The notes: a model not told the origin generated them from the sequence alone. A DNA stretch of 64,000 bases from Rhizobium laguerreae (GCF_002008165.1 NZ_MRDM01000002.1:1-64000); one strand, 5' to 3'. Shown: positions 41,709 to 53,440, counted from the stretch's first letter. Numbers and translations are program-made.

Positions 41709-42349
41709 GGCAGCAACGCCCAAGTCCATCCGAACGCGTATCCGATCGCCAGCGAACCAAACGAGAAGCCAGCCGACGCGCAAGTGCCGCACTCGCCGCC
41801 CGCCGCGATCCGTGATGCGCGCAGCGGACGCTGCACCATGCTTGTACTCGACAGCGCCGCCGTCCCTGTTCCCGCGATTATCCCGAGCGCCAAGACCGCG
41901 ACCATCTTTCCGATGGCGAAAGCAGGGCCGAGAACGGCCCATGTGGCGGCAAACATTGCAGGATCAGTGACGGGCGAGGAAAGCCAGAACGCCATGATGG
42001 GCGCAAGCGGCACGCCCGCCGTCAGAAACCCCGTCATCAGCGGAAGTACGGTCACGCCGCAAACTGGCGTTACGGAGCCGATCGCGGAGGCGATCACGAT
42101 CGTTGAGGCAGGCCGCCCCTGGAACCACTTTGCCGTGACGGCCCCGGCTCCGCTCGCTGCAACCCACGCCGACAGAACAAGCCCGATCGCAATCGTCGGC
42201 GCTACGTCAACGAAGCTCTCCAGCACGAACTGCAGAGTTTCCTGGGCTTTCACCGGCCAAGAGATCGCCGCGGCGGCCGTGACGATAACGGCCGTTGCCC
42301 ACATGATTGGCTTTTGTAGATTCGGAAGCGCAATGTTCATGACCACCAT
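41705..42349 (-). CDS. ArsP-like permease (DUF318 type), short form
   Basis: The 214-residue protein has several transmembrane helices and the permease motif IGSVTPVCGVTVLPLMTGFL, as in ArsP/DUF318 permeases that export organoarsenicals. At 214 residues it is shorter than typical members of 300 or more. The divergent LysR gene is the likely regulator. It contains GECGTCASAG near the C-terminus, a cysteine pair that could bind thiophilic compounds. Confidence 0.68.
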   Translation of the reverse strand: MVVMNIALPNLQKPIMWATAVIVTAAAAISWPVKAQETLQFVLESFVDVAPTIAIGLVLSAWVAASGAGAVTAKWFQGRPASTIVIASAIGSVTPVCGVTVLPLMTGFLTAGVPLAPIMAFWLSSPVTDPAMFAATWAVLGPAFAIGKMVAVLALGIIAGTGTAALSSTSMVQRPLRASRIAAGGECGTCASAGFSFGSLAIGYAFGWTWALLP

Positions 42350-42413
42350 CCTGTTGAGGGGCAGTTTATGGCGGGCTCTTCCATTGATAAAACGAATAGT
42401 TTAAATACTAGAT

Positions 42414-43289
42414 ATGAGCCAAGGCGATACCTCAGTTCCGCAGCTCGACAGCGACCTGCTGCGTAGCTTCCTGGCGGTCGCCAAGGCCGGCAGCGTCAGC
42501 GGCGGCGCGGCGCGTCTGCTCCGCACGCAATCCGCTGTGAGCCTTCAGGTGCAGAAGCTCGAAGAAATTGTGGCGCAGCAATTGTTCGATCGGCATGGAC
42601 GCGGTGTTTCCCTCACGGCACGCGGCGAACAATTGCTGCCGATCGCGCGTCAGGTCGTTGAAGCACTCGATCAGGTCGTCATCGCTATGCGGGGACCAGA
42701 CGACAAGAGCGAAATCCGCCTCGGCATACCCGAAGAATACAGCGATACCTTGCTCCCTTCGATCTTGTCCGGATTTTCGCTAGAGCAACCCAGCGCTCGC
42801 ATCCTCGTGCGGTGCGGCACGAGCGTGGAGTTTCCTGCCGCTCTCGCGGCGGGCGATCTCGATATAGCGCTGCATACCCCTGAGAATGTCGGCGCCCGCG
42901 ATATCGTCGTTCACCGAGAAGCCGCCATTTGGGCCGGGTCGGCATTTCACGAGATTGAGCATCGTCGTCCGCTGCCCGTGGCCCTGTTCGATCGGGCGTG
43001 CTGGTGGCGGGAACGCTGTCTCGATCTGCTGCAAAAAGCAGGAGTGGATTATGAAATCGTCTGCACGAGCGAAAGTGTCGCCGGTGTTCGAGCCGCCATC
43101 TCGGCCGGGATCGCTGTCGGCGTCCTGCCGCAAGGTGCGTTCACCGATCGAGTCCGGCGACTTTCGGATGCCATCCTTCCGCAGCTCGGGGAAACTGCGC
43201 TCGTCCTCACGCGATCAAACACCGCGCCAACTGGCCTTGCAGACAGCCTAGCCGCGATCGTGTCGAAGACAGTTCGATCGCTCGAATAA
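42414..43289 (+). CDS. LysR-family transcriptional regulator
   Basis: The 291-residue protein has the N-terminal LysR helix-turn-helix (LLRSFLAVAKAGSVSGGAAR, LLRTQSAVSLQVQKLEE) and a C-terminal effector domain (IRLGIPEEYSDTLLPSIL). It is divergent from the ArsP-like permease gene with 64 bases between, the classic LysR arrangement. The inducer is unknown. Confidence 0.9.
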   Translation: MSQGDTSVPQLDSDLLRSFLAVAKAGSVSGGAARLLRTQSAVSLQVQKLEEIVAQQLFDRHGRGVSLTARGEQLLPIARQVVEALDQVVIAMRGPDDKSEIRLGIPEEYSDTLLPSILSGFSLEQPSARILVRCGTSVEFPAALAAGDLDIALHTPENVGARDIVVHREAAIWAGSAFHEIEHRRPLPVALFDRACWWRERCLDLLQKAGVDYEIVCTSESVAGVRAAISAGIAVGVLPQGAFTDRVRRLSDAILPQLGETALVLTRSNTAPTGLADSLAAIVSKTVRSLE

Positions 43290-43350
43290 ACTGCCTAACC
43301 CTAACAGGGAGCCGATGGCCCGTAGCATTGGCGAAATTCCCGATTGAAGA

Positions 43351-43419
43351 GCGCCGGCCGGTCGACCATCCGACTCCGTTTGAGCCAACAGATTGCTTCA
43401 ATCTAACCCGGAAAGGCTC
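43351..43419 (-). repeat. Partial copy of the dispersed rhizobial repeat
   Basis: GCGCCGGCCGGTCGACCATC to AACCCGGAAAGGCTC is nearly identical to the right part of the complete element at 53441-53714. Only this portion is present here. Confidence 0.7.
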
Positions 43420-43477
43420 CACATCTAGAGGTGAAGGCGAGACAGTTTCACGGACGCAAAAGAGTCCAGGCAGGGGC

Positions 43478-43502
43478 GGAACCGTTGCTGCGGCTATCGG
43501 TT
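43478..43502 (+). promoter_or_regulatory. EcfG-type promoter-like sequence
   Basis: GGAAC (43478-43482), 17 bases, GTT (43500-43502). The nearest start codon (43783) is about 280 bases away, so the target is unclear. Confidence 0.4.
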
Positions 43503-43782
43503 AATCCGCCGAGGTCGCGGCGTGCCAATCGGACGTGACGGAGATGGTGAACGCACCGGTTTTTCCGATTTCTCGGTGCGGGCAACGAAATGCCAGGCGA
43601 GCACCTTACCCGTTCGCCGCGATCTCATCCCGGACAACAGGATTGGCGAGGATCGAACCGTCAACCAGGGCCACACATCGATCACTGTCTCCTGAGCGCG
43701 GAAACCGCCGCCCGCCCATAAAAGGCGGTGGAACAGGCGAGCGACCATGCACCGTGTGGATCGATCAGAGGAGGAGGAGGTC

Positions 43783-44001
43783 ATGAGCAAGAATAATTGG
43801 CAGGCCGGGCTTCGCGCCAAGCTGGAGCAGCTCGTCGACGACTGCGTTGTGGCCGGGGCCAGGCAGCAGGACGTCTTCGATACGATCATCAAGGAGATCG
43901 TCAATCTGCGCGCAGCCCTCGAGCGCGATCCCGATCCTGCGGAGGACGACGCTGCCGTCATAGAGGAGCCTGCGAACGATTGGCCGGCGGCCGACAAGTG
44001 A
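43783..44001 (+). CDS. Small hypothetical protein
   Basis: The 72-residue protein (MSKNNWQAGLRAKLEQLVDD...) has an amphipathic helix and an acidic C-terminus ending WPAADK. A run of GGAGGAGG immediately upstream is a strong ribosome binding site. Possibly stress controlled by the promoter-like sequence at 43478. No known family. Confidence 0.6.
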   Translation: MSKNNWQAGLRAKLEQLVDDCVVAGARQQDVFDTIIKEIVNLRAALERDPDPAEDDAAVIEEPANDWPAADK

Positions 44002-44168
44002 CCTGAAGCCGATCGGGGAGGGGCACGCGAGCGCTTTGGGGCGGGGGCTTATGGAACCAACTGGCGCGGCGAAGATTACAGTCTTGTCGCTCGGCAATCG
44101 GTTTAGCCCGGATCTGCGAGACGTGATTGCCCGCGCCGGCTGCTCATCATTCACAAGGGGGAATTACT

Positions 44169-44426
44169 ATGGAAAGTGCAGGTATCGGCTGGATCGCCGC
44201 CATCATCATCGGCGGCATTGCCGGCTGGCTCGCCGAATTGCTCATGAAGAGCAACATGGGCGTGCTGATGAACATCCTTCTCGGTATTGTCGGCGCCATC
44301 GTCGCCAACTTTATCCTGTCGCTCTTCGGCGTCGTCCTTGGCGGATGGCTGGGTTATCTGATCGCGGGCTTCATCGGAGCCTGTATCCTCATCGCTGTTG
44401 CGAGAATGGTCAGACGGACTGTCTGA
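44169..44426 (+). CDS. GlsB/YeaQ/YmgE-family membrane protein
   Basis: The 85-residue protein has three hydrophobic helices and the family glycine pattern (GWIAAIIIGGIAGWLAELLM, NILLGIVGAIVANFILSLFG). Members are stress-induced small inner-membrane proteins. GGGGA precedes the ATG at 44169. An imperfect EcfG-like sequence (GGAAC-N17-ATT at 44053) lies upstream. Confidence 0.85.
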   Translation: MESAGIGWIAAIIIGGIAGWLAELLMKSNMGVLMNILLGIVGAIVANFILSLFGVVLGGWLGYLIAGFIGACILIAVARMVRRTV

Positions 44427-44884
44427 TCAAACAGGAGGCGGCTTCGCAACCGGCCGCCTTCGGCATCCCCATAACGGCGTTTTCAACTCGGCATGACGCG
44501 GTCGCGGCGACATCTGGATATTGCGATCGAGATAGCGGATAAACGGGCGCCTATTCGCAATGTTCATTGGACAAGCTCGGCACGCTCGGCATCTTCATTC
44601 AGGTGCATAGATTCTCCGGCGCGACAGCACATTCATCATGTTCCGCCAAAGATGGGTGTTCGCGAATATACTCGTCAGTAACCGCCCGGCAAAATCACGG
44701 ATCGATTCTGTAAGGCGATTCTCAATGTCCAATGAGCCTTAACACTGTGGGTAGCCTGTGATGATGCCCTCACGACCTTTTTCGGAAGGTGGATGCAATC
44801 GCTTGGCATAAGTTTTCGCGTTGCCATCAGAACAAGCCGGTGGCAGCTTCCAGCATACACCTTGCCTACAACAGGACAGCCCAT
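44427..44884. other. Intergenic stretch before the Kup gene
   Basis: A GC-rich hairpin (GGCGGC...GCCGCC at about 44434-44458) after the membrane-protein gene may end its transcript, though without a strong U tract. Nothing else is visible. Confidence 0.35.
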
Positions 44885-46786
44885 TTGACCGATGAAAAGC
44901 TGCGATCAGCGGATCCGGAACTGGAACACCAGAGCCGGCGAGGACTGCCCTCGCTCGTTCTCGCTACCCTGGGCGTCGTCTATGGCGACATCGGAACTAG
45001 CCCGCTTTATGCATTCAGAGAGGCTCTCCACGCCACCGGCGGATCTGGAGCTCATCGTGCGGACATCCTTGGAATCCTGTCACTGATCGTCTGGGCGCTC
45101 ACGATCGTAGTCACCTTGAAGTACGTAACGTTCGTTTTGAAGGCAGACAACCGGGGCGAAGGCGGCACGCTGTCTCTCATGACGCTCGCCCGCGAAGGTC
45201 TGGCCGGACGCCCCAAATGGGTGCTTGTCCTAGGCGTGATCGGCGCCTCGCTGTTCATCGGTGATGCGATCATCACGCCTGCGATCTCAGTACTGTCTGC
45301 GGTCGAGGGCATCGAGGTGGTCGCACCGGCGTTGTCCAACTGGGTCGTGCCGATCACTCTCACCATCATCGCCGTGCTGTTTTTCGTCCAGCGATTCGGC
45401 ACGAGCGGCGTGGCGTCGGTGTTCGGTCCCGTAACGGCTCTGTGGTTTATCGTCCTTGGCCTCAGCGGGGCGATCCACATATTTGACGACCCGTCGGTGT
45501 TGGGCGCAGTCAATCCGGTCCACGCACTCTGGTATATCGCAAACAACATCGGCTCAGCCATCGCGGTGCTTGGGGCCGTCTTTCTTGCCGTGACTGGCGC
45601 GGAAGCCCTCTATGTCGACCTTGGACATTTCGGACGCCGTCCGATCGTCACGGCGTGGTTCTCGCTCGTCTTCCCCAGTCTGCTTCTGAACTACTTCGGG
45701 CAGGGAGCGTTCGTGCTCGCGAACCCGCAGATGGCTGAGCATCCCTTTTTCAGCATGCATCCGGAGTGGGCGCGGATTCCTATGGTCTGTCTGGCCACCG
45801 CGGCAACGGTCATCGCCAGCCAGGCCGTGATCTCAGGCGCTTATTCCCTTGTCCGTCAGGCGATGCACCTCAACCTGCTTCCTCGCCTGCGCATCCTCCA
45901 CACCTCCGAAACTCAGTCCGGACAGATCTTCATGCCGCAGGTGAACAACCTGCTGTTCATCTTCGTGGCTGCTCTGGTGCTCTTCTTCCAAAACTCGAGC
46001 GGCCTTTCCGCCGCCTATGGCATCGCCGTGACAGGCGAAATGTTCATCACTTCGATCCTCCTCTTCATCGTGATGCGGCGGATCTGGAGCTGGAAGCTGG
46101 CGACGGTTCTTGCCGTCATCGTGCCGATGACACTGATCGACGCCGGGTTTCTGGCCGCCAACATCGCGAAGTTCGCAGATGGAGGATGGGTTCCCGTTGC
46201 GGTGGCGACGACGATGGCGCTCATCATGCAGACATGGACGGCGGGGCGTCGGCTGCTTGCCGCCCGCACCAAGGCCGACGAAATCCCACTTTCCGCGATC
46301 ATTGACAACCTGGCCCGGAAGAAGCCACCCACGGTGCCCGGGACTGCGATGTTTCTGACGAGCGACATTGAAGGCGCGCCAACTGCACTCCTCCATAGCC
46401 TGAAGCACTACAAGGTGCTCCATGAGCAGAACGTCATTCTCAGCGTCGTGACCTCGACCACGCCTTTCGTCCCGGACGATGAGAAAATCTTCCTCGAAAG
46501 CTTCAATCGCCACTTCAGCCGGCTGGTGATCACGTTCGGCTACATGGAGACGCCCAACATACCCCGTGCGCTCGTTCTCGCCCGCAAGCTAGGCTTGAAG
46601 TTCGATATCATGTCGACCTCGTTCTTCCTGTCCCGCCGAACGATCCTGCCGTCGAAGAAAGGCGGCCTGCCGTTCTGGCAAGACCGGCTGTTCATCTCGC
46701 TTGCACAGAATGCAAGCAATGCCACAGACTATTTCGGCCTGCCGTCGGGGCGAGTGGTCGAACTTGGGCTGCAGACAACCATCTAG
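44885..46786 (+). CDS. kup: Kup-family potassium uptake protein
   Basis: The 633-residue protein has the Kup signature LATLGVVYGDIGTSPLYAFR at the N-terminus and about 12 transmembrane helices (for example FFVQRFGTSGVASVFGPVTA, FLAVTGAEALYVDLGHFGRR). Kup takes up potassium by proton symport. TTG at 44885 was chosen, with AGGA upstream, because it gives the normal family length; the GTG at 44789 adds 32 unrelated residues. It may be cotranscribed with the antiporter gene 50 bases on. Confidence 0.92.
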   Translation: MTDEKLRSADPELEHQSRRGLPSLVLATLGVVYGDIGTSPLYAFREALHATGGSGAHRADILGILSLIVWALTIVVTLKYVTFVLKADNRGEGGTLSLMTLAREGLAGRPKWVLVLGVIGASLFIGDAIITPAISVLSAVEGIEVVAPALSNWVVPITLTIIAVLFFVQRFGTSGVASVFGPVTALWFIVLGLSGAIHIFDDPSVLGAVNPVHALWYIANNIGSAIAVLGAVFLAVTGAEALYVDLGHFGRRPIVTAWFSLVFPSLLLNYFGQGAFVLANPQMAEHPFFSMHPEWARIPMVCLATAATVIASQAVISGAYSLVRQAMHLNLLPRLRILHTSETQSGQIFMPQVNNLLFIFVAALVLFFQNSSGLSAAYGIAVTGEMFITSILLFIVMRRIWSWKLATVLAVIVPMTLIDAGFLAANIAKFADGGWVPVAVATTMALIMQTWTAGRRLLAARTKADEIPLSAIIDNLARKKPPTVPGTAMFLTSDIEGAPTALLHSLKHYKVLHEQNVILSVVTSTTPFVPDDEKIFLESFNRHFSRLVITFGYMETPNIPRALVLARKLGLKFDIMSTSFFLSRRTILPSKKGGLPFWQDRLFISLAQNASNATDYFGLPSGRVVELGLQTTI

Positions 46787-46836
46787 CGGCTGCCGATAAG
46801 GGCCGATCTTCTGTCACATTGCGAGGAAGCCCGATC

Positions 46837-48087
<1,251 letters not shown>

Positions 48088-48184
48088 CTGTAAAGAACAA
48101 CAGTAGCTTGAGTGGACGACGAAATCGCACGGTGACACTGGCAACATCGGCTATTGAATCAGGCGGAAGCGAGGTGACGGCGCA

Positions 48185-49435
48185 ATGAGGGTAGCCATTC
48201 ATGCGCTCGGCACGCGCGGCGACGTTCAACCCTATATCGCTCTGGCATTGGGATTGATCGAGCGAGGACATCGCGTACAGCTCGCTGCTCCGGTTCAGTT
48301 CGAGAGCATGGTGCAAGACCACGGCGTCGCATTCGCCCCCCTGCCTGGAGAGTTTCTCGCTCTTCTCGATACTCCGGAAGGAAAGGCGGCGATCGCCGGC
48401 GGCAAGGGCTTCAGTGCGGGTTTGAAGCTGCTCAAGTACGTCCGTCCGATGATGCGAACCCTGCTAGACGCGGAATGGAAAGCAGCGCAGGCCTTCACCC
48501 CCGACATCTTCGTGCATCATGCGAAGGCAATCGCGGTGCCACACATGGCGGAGGCGCTTCAGTGCCCATTTATTCTGGCCTCGCCCCTGCCTGGCTTTAC
48601 GCCGACCGCCACTTTTCCCAGCCCGATGTTGCCTTTCAGAGATCTGGGCTGGTTCAACCGGATCAGCCATATCGCGGCGATCAGGGGCGCGGAACTTCTG
48701 TTCGGCACGTTGCTCTCGACCTGGAGGGTGGAACGGCTTGGTCTGGCGCGACGCAGGACGCCAGCTATCGCTTCGAGTGGCGCGCTCTACGCCTATAGTC
48801 GCCATGTCGTGCCGGTCCCTCCGGACTGGGGCAGTGACGTGCTGGTGAGTGGCTACTGGTTTCTCGACAGCAAGAACTGGCGACCCCCAGACGATTTGGC
48901 AGCATTCCTCGCGGAAGGGGAGCCGCCAATCTACGTTGGCTTCGGAAGCATGCCGGGCGTCGATCCGGGCCGAATGACAGCCACGGTTGTCGAGGCCCTC
49001 GCAAGGCAGGGCAAGCGGGGCATCTTGGCTCTTGGAGGCGGTGCCCTGGCCGCGGACCATAAATCCGAGCATGTTCACGTCGTCCGCGACGCCCCTCACG
49101 ACTGGTTGTTTCCCGAGGTGAGCGCGGTCATCCACCACGGCGGCGCCGGAACGACCGCGGCCGCTCTTCGGGCCGGCAAGCCCATGATCATTTGCCCATT
49201 TTTCGGCGATCAACCGTTCTGGGCAAGGCGTGTAACAGACCTCGGCGTCGGACTGTCACTCGATCGCAGAGCATTGACCGTCGAGAGCCTGACAGATGCA
49301 CTCGCAGCCATGGACGATCCACATATGCGACGCCAGGCAGATGCGGTTGGCGCACCAATCCGGGACGAGGATGGGGTTGCGAACGCAGTCGGTTTCATCG
49401 AGGCTGCTGCGGATAAACTTCAGGCGCATCCTTGA
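48185..49435 (+). CDS. GT1-family glycosyltransferase (UGT/sterol glucosyltransferase type)
   Basis: The 416-residue enzyme has the GT1 fold: N-terminal AIHALGTRGDVQPYIALALG and C-terminal nucleotide-sugar binding HHGGAGTTAAALRAGKPMII followed by PFFGDQPFWARRV. The acceptor could be a lipid, sterol-like compound or macrolide; it cannot be told apart by sequence. It stands alone after the antiporter gene. Confidence 0.88.
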   Translation: MRVAIHALGTRGDVQPYIALALGLIERGHRVQLAAPVQFESMVQDHGVAFAPLPGEFLALLDTPEGKAAIAGGKGFSAGLKLLKYVRPMMRTLLDAEWKAAQAFTPDIFVHHAKAIAVPHMAEALQCPFILASPLPGFTPTATFPSPMLPFRDLGWFNRISHIAAIRGAELLFGTLLSTWRVERLGLARRRTPAIASSGALYAYSRHVVPVPPDWGSDVLVSGYWFLDSKNWRPPDDLAAFLAEGEPPIYVGFGSMPGVDPGRMTATVVEALARQGKRGILALGGGALAADHKSEHVHVVRDAPHDWLFPEVSAVIHHGGAGTTAAALRAGKPMIICPFFGDQPFWARRVTDLGVGLSLDRRALTVESLTDALAAMDDPHMRRQADAVGAPIRDEDGVANAVGFIEAAADKLQAHP

Positions 49436-49644
49436 AATGCATTGGACGACATCGTGCCCAATCGACACTCCGTATTCGTGCCAGACCGGTAAGATCAGGA
49501 AAGCGCGATAAGCTGCAGCGGTACCAATGACCGGCGCGAAGAATTCGCTTGCCTGCACAGATCGATGGCTTGGGTTCCGGACACGGGCCTCTCGATATAT
49601 CATTCGATTGTGAACCCAAGCGCTCACGCCGCGGAAGGTAAGGA

Positions 49645-50178
49645 ATGCTGTTTAGGAGACGGAAGCCGCTCTCACCGGCTCAGCGGATCCGTGAAGTCTT
49701 TTGGCCATCCAAGGGGCTATTGCGGTCCATCCGATACATCGCCATTCGAGTTCTTCGCTTGAAGGCTACTCCTCACGCCATTGCGGCTGGCGTGGCAGCA
49801 GGGGTGGCCGTGTCCTGTACGCCGTTCCTCGGCTTTCACTTCATCTTGGCCTTTTGTCTAGCCTTCATCCTCAGAGGCAATATGATCGCGGCTGCGCTCG
49901 GGACGGCGTTTGGGAACCCTCTTACCTTTCCTCTGATCTTTGCTGCCGCTTACCGGATCGGCATTTTTCTTTTGGGTCGGGCGCCCGAGCGGGTGGGTGA
50001 AGCCAATCTGTTCACGCTGCTCCGGCACCTCGATTTTGCGCCACTTTGGCATCCAATTCTAAAGCCGATACTTGTCGGCGGCCTTCCGCTCGCCGCGCTA
50101 TGCGGTGCAGTTTTCTATGTATTGACATGGCAAGGCGTTCGCCTGTTCCAGCAGCGAGGAAAGCGGCGGAGATCGTAA
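49645..50178 (+). CDS. DUF2062 membrane protein
   Basis: The 177-residue protein has the DUF2062 features: an N-terminal basic segment (RRRKPLSPAQRIREVFWPSK), then ATPHAIAAGVAAGVAVSCTP with FLGFHF and GNPLTFPLIFAAAYRIGIFL. Four transmembrane helices are predicted. Function unknown; often next to glycosyltransferase genes. Confidence 0.85.
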   Translation: MLFRRRKPLSPAQRIREVFWPSKGLLRSIRYIAIRVLRLKATPHAIAAGVAAGVAVSCTPFLGFHFILAFCLAFILRGNMIAAALGTAFGNPLTFPLIFAAAYRIGIFLLGRAPERVGEANLFTLLRHLDFAPLWHPILKPILVGGLPLAALCGAVFYVLTWQGVRLFQQRGKRRRS

Positions 50179-50363
50179 GATCCAAAAGAGCCGGCAGCGC
50201 GCGAAGACCAATTCTGGCAGATGGACTTGACGTCCGTGAGAAGCGTCGTCGCGTATTTGTAAACGACTACGACCGGCTGCTTTTCCTCCTGCTCGCCATC
50301 AGCGAGCAAGCCAGCTCAGACTTGTCTCTTACCGTTTCGCAGTTCTGCCATATATTTCAAGAT

Positions 50364-51761
50364 ATGAGAGTCCGGCGGACGATTGTGTGGCGTTTGGAGC
50401 TTTGGCGGTGGATGCCGTCAATCCTTGCTTTGCTGCTGACGTTGTTCTCGGCTTTTGGCCTGGCGACGCCCGCATCCGAAGCGGAGCGTGTCGCTATAGT
50501 CCTGAAGATGAGCGGGGCGATTGGCCCGGCGACGGCCGATTATGTAAGACGCGGCTTTCAGCGGGCCAATGAACGCGGCGCCAGCCTGGTTGTCCTGCAG
50601 ATCGACACGCCCGGCGGTCTCGACACGTCGATGCGCGACATCATTCGTGCGATCCTTGCCTCCCCGATACCGGTCGCGAGTTTCGTTGCACCCAGCGGAG
50701 CACGAGCCGCTAGCGCCGGCACCTATATTCTTTACGCAAGCCATATCGCGGCAATGGCACCGGGCACCAATCTGGGTGCGGCGACGCCGATCGCACTTGG
50801 CGGCCGACCATCCGATGATGACCGGAACGACAGCCCTGATACGACCGGCAAGCAGCGGCAAGTGCCGGGCGCTGCCGGCGAGGCGAAGGCGATCAACGAT
50901 GCGGTGGCCTATATCCGCGGGCTTGCGGAACTGCGCAATCGTAACGCCGACTGGGCGGAGCGCGCCGTGCGCGAGGCCGCAAGCCTTTCCTCCGCCGCAG
51001 CTCTGCGTGAGAAGGTCATAGATTTCGTGGCGGCCGATATAAACGATCTCCTGGCACAGGCGCAGGGTCGGGTCGTGCAGGTCGGTCAAACGGATGTCCG
51101 GCTCGAAACATCGGGTCTCATCGTCCAGGAACTTGAACCGGACTGGCGAACCCGCCTGCTTTCGGTGATCACCAATCCGAACATCGCGCTGATCTTGATG
51201 ATGGTCGGCATCTACGGCCTGATCTTCGAATTTCTGACGCCTGGGACGCTGGTGCCGGGAACCATCGGCGGCATCTGCCTGCTGCTTGGTCTTTATGCTT
51301 TGGCCTTGCTGCCGGTGAGTTTTGCGGGCCTCGGGCTGATCATTCTCGGCGTGGGTCTGACGGTGGCCGAGGCGCATTCGCCCTCCTTCGGCGCACTCGG
51401 CGTCGGCGGCGGCATCGCACTGATGCTCGGCGCTACCATCTTGTTCGACACGGACATACCCGGGCTTAAGGTTTCCTGGTCGGTGCTTGGCGCAATCGCC
51501 GTCGCCTGCCTCGCTCTTAGCCTTGTCATTGCCCGTCTCGCCTACATCTCGCGCCGGCACGATGTCGTCACCGGCGGCGAGCAGATGATCGGAATTTCAG
51601 GCAAGGTCGACAGTTGGACGGGCATCTCGGGCTACGTCATCGCCCATGGCGAGCGCTGGAAGGCCATTTCAACTGAGCCGCTTTCCGCCGGCGACGGCGT
51701 GAAAGTGACAGGCCGGGATGGGTTGACGCTCGAAGTGGTCCGCAGTTCGCAGGAGGCCTAA
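50364..51761 (+). CDS. nfeD: NfeD-family membrane protein with ClpP-class protease domain
   Basis: The 465-residue protein has an N-terminal signal or anchor segment (residues 15-35), a ClpP-class serine protease domain ([59 protein letters not shown] with the nucleophile serine in ASAGT), several transmembrane helices, and a C-terminal OB-fold ([20 protein letters not shown]). NfeD proteases of this long type cleave slipin partners; the slipin gene follows 28 bases downstream. ATG 50364 was used; the ATG at 50412 is also possible. Confidence 0.9.
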   Translation: MRVRRTIVWRLELWRWMPSILALLLTLFSAFGLATPASEAERVAIVLKMSGAIGPATADYVRRGFQRANERGASLVVLQIDTPGGLDTSMRDIIRAILASPIPVASFVAPSGARAASAGTYILYASHIAAMAPGTNLGAATPIALGGRPSDDDRNDSPDTTGKQRQVPGAAGEAKAINDAVAYIRGLAELRNRNADWAERAVREAASLSSAAALREKVIDFVAADINDLLAQAQGRVVQVGQTDVRLETSGLIVQELEPDWRTRLLSVITNPNIALILMMVGIYGLIFEFLTPGTLVPGTIGGICLLLGLYALALLPVSFAGLGLIILGVGLTVAEAHSPSFGALGVGGGIALMLGATILFDTDIPGLKVSWSVLGAIAVACLALSLVIARLAYISRRHDVVTGGEQMIGISGKVDSWTGISGYVIAHGERWKAISTEPLSAGDGVKVTGRDGLTLEVVRSSQEA

Positions 51762-51789
51762 CCGCCTTCAGGATGCAGGAGGAAAAGTC

Positions 51790-52554
51790 ATGGGCATGTT
51801 TTCAGATCTCGCCTTCTATCTTGTGATTATCTTTGTTCTGCTCGTCGTCGTCGCATCTGCGATCAAGATCCTGCGGGAATACGAACGCGGCGTGGTTTTC
51901 ACGCTTGGCCGTTTCACCGGCGTCAAGGGGCCTGGCTTGATCCTGCTCATCCCCTATGTCCAGCAGATGATGCGGGTCGACTTGCGCACGCGGGTGCTCG
52001 ACGTGCCCGGCCAGGATGTCATTTCGCATGACAATGTTTCGGTCCGCGTCAGCGCGGTGATCTATTTCCGGGTTGTCGATCCCGAGAGGTCGACGATCCA
52101 GGTCGAGGACTTCATGATGGCGACGAGCCAGCTCGCCCAGACCACACTGCGCTCGGTGCTCGGCAAGCATGACCTCGACGAGATGCTGGCGGAACGCGAC
52201 AAGCTCAACATCGACATTCAGGAAATCCTGGACGCCCAGACCGATGCCTGGGGCATCAAGGTCGCCAATGTGGAGATCAAACATGTCGACATCAACGAAT
52301 CGATGATCCGCGCAATTGCCCGTCAGGCGGAAGCCGAGCGCGAGCGGCGTGCCAAGATCATCAATGCCGAAGGCGAGCAGCAGGCTGCAGCCAAACTGCT
52401 TGAAGCAGCCGAAATCCTCGCCAGGCAACCCGAGGCAATGCAACTTCGTTATTTGAGTACATTGAACGTCATCGCCGGCGAAAAGACCTCGACGATCATT
52501 TTTCCATTTCCGATGGAGTTCGGCAATTTGATGCCGCCCAAACCGGACCGATGA
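51790..52554 (+). CDS. SPFH/Band 7 protein (slipin), NfeD partner
   Basis: The 254-residue protein has one N-terminal transmembrane helix and a slipin-type Band 7 domain ([60 protein letters not shown]). A coiled coil ([20 protein letters not shown]) and a proline-rich end ([14 protein letters not shown]) follow. NfeD-slipin pairs organise membrane microdomains. GGAGGAAAAG before the ATG is strong. Confidence 0.92.
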   Translation: MGMFSDLAFYLVIIFVLLVVVASAIKILREYERGVVFTLGRFTGVKGPGLILLIPYVQQMMRVDLRTRVLDVPGQDVISHDNVSVRVSAVIYFRVVDPERSTIQVEDFMMATSQLAQTTLRSVLGKHDLDEMLAERDKLNIDIQEILDAQTDAWGIKVANVEIKHVDINESMIRAIARQAEAERERRAKIINAEGEQQAAAKLLEAAEILARQPEAMQLRYLSTLNVIAGEKTSTIIFPFPMEFGNLMPPKPDR

Positions 52555-52610
52555 CGACGCCTTGAATGCGCTGTTTTTGCCGATGGAGCGATGGTCCTGC
52601 GGTCAAGGTG

Positions 52611-52838
52611 TCAGCTAAGAAGTGCGTTTGAGATCTTCACCGGCAACGCCATAATGCCGGTGGCGGTGCCCTTGGCGCTGGAGCCGGACTGCGAACCGGC
52701 ATCGGTGCCCGTCTGAGAACCGGATTGGGCCTGGCCGCCGCTCCTGGTGTCCTGCTGGGCTGCGGCGGGCAGTGTGGCAAGCGGCGACACGCTGAGTGAC
52801 AGCGCTGCTACGAGCATGGTGAGATGCTTGCTTTTCAT
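52611..52838 (-). CDS. Small exported serine/glycine-rich protein
   Basis: The 75-residue product has a signal peptide (MKSKHLTMLVAALSLSVSPL) and a low-complexity serine/glycine/glutamine mature part (RSGGQAQSGSQTGTDAGSQS). The start at 52838 was chosen because it opens the signal peptide. No domain recognised. Confidence 0.65.
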   Translation of the reverse strand: MKSKHLTMLVAALSLSVSPLATLPAAAQQDTRSGGQAQSGSQTGTDAGSQSGSSAKGTATGIMALPVKISNALLS

Positions 52839-52937
52839 GATCAACCTCGGAGGTTTCGGGCACGCGATGCCGTCCCGCATTCTCATGCGTCGCATGCGTG
52901 CCCTAATCGTCGTAAGGGGCGGCTGAGCCGCCCGAGG

Positions 52938-53333
52938 TCACTGAATGACCTGGATGACCTTCCGGGAGGAAGGTTCGACGATCACACGCTGATCGTTGAT
53001 GATCGCGTATGCATAGTTCGGATCATCGGGAATTGGCGTGACGACCACGGTCTCCGGCAGGGGCTGTCCGACGACCACTCTCTCCTTCACCACGACACGT
53101 TCGGTCGGGGCCGGAGCCTGCTGAACATAGGTCACCACCTTCGGCGGCGGCGGATCGATGACGCTACCTGCGACGCCGCCGACGATGCCGCCGACAGCAG
53201 CGCCGACCGGGCCGCCGACAATCGCGCCCGTTGCAGCACCGCCTGCGGCGCCCGTCACCGTGGACGACTGCGCAAAGGCAGAAGTCGACGCCATAAGGAC
53301 GCCCACTGCGAACCCTACTAGTTTGATATTCAT
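52938..53333 (-). CDS. DUF1236-type exported protein
   Basis: The 131-residue protein has a signal peptide, then a glycine/alanine-rich segment (GAAGGAATGAIVGGPVGAAV) and a C-terminal DUF1236-like part (LPETVVVTPIPDDPNYAYAI, then RVIVEPSSRKVIQVI). DUF1236 is almost limited to Rhizobiales and often occurs in several copies. AAGGAGGAAAAC precedes the ATG. Confidence 0.8.
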   Translation of the reverse strand: MNIKLVGFAVGVLMASTSAFAQSSTVTGAAGGAATGAIVGGPVGAAVGGIVGGVAGSVIDPPPPKVVTYVQQAPAPTERVVVKERVVVGQPLPETVVVTPIPDDPNYAYAIINDQRVIVEPSSRKVIQVIQ

Positions 53334-53440
53334 CTGTTTTCCTCCTTGGATGCGGTTGGTTCCGCTGAGGAGACAATCCGCAAGATGGAGGAAGTGTTCC
53401 AGGTGTGGGACTTCAGGCCGGGGCCGCTCCGACCTTGGTC

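Noticed and set aside
50418..51560. A 380-codon open frame on the minus strand
   Set aside because: Antisense of the NfeD gene; composition is typical of a shadow frame.
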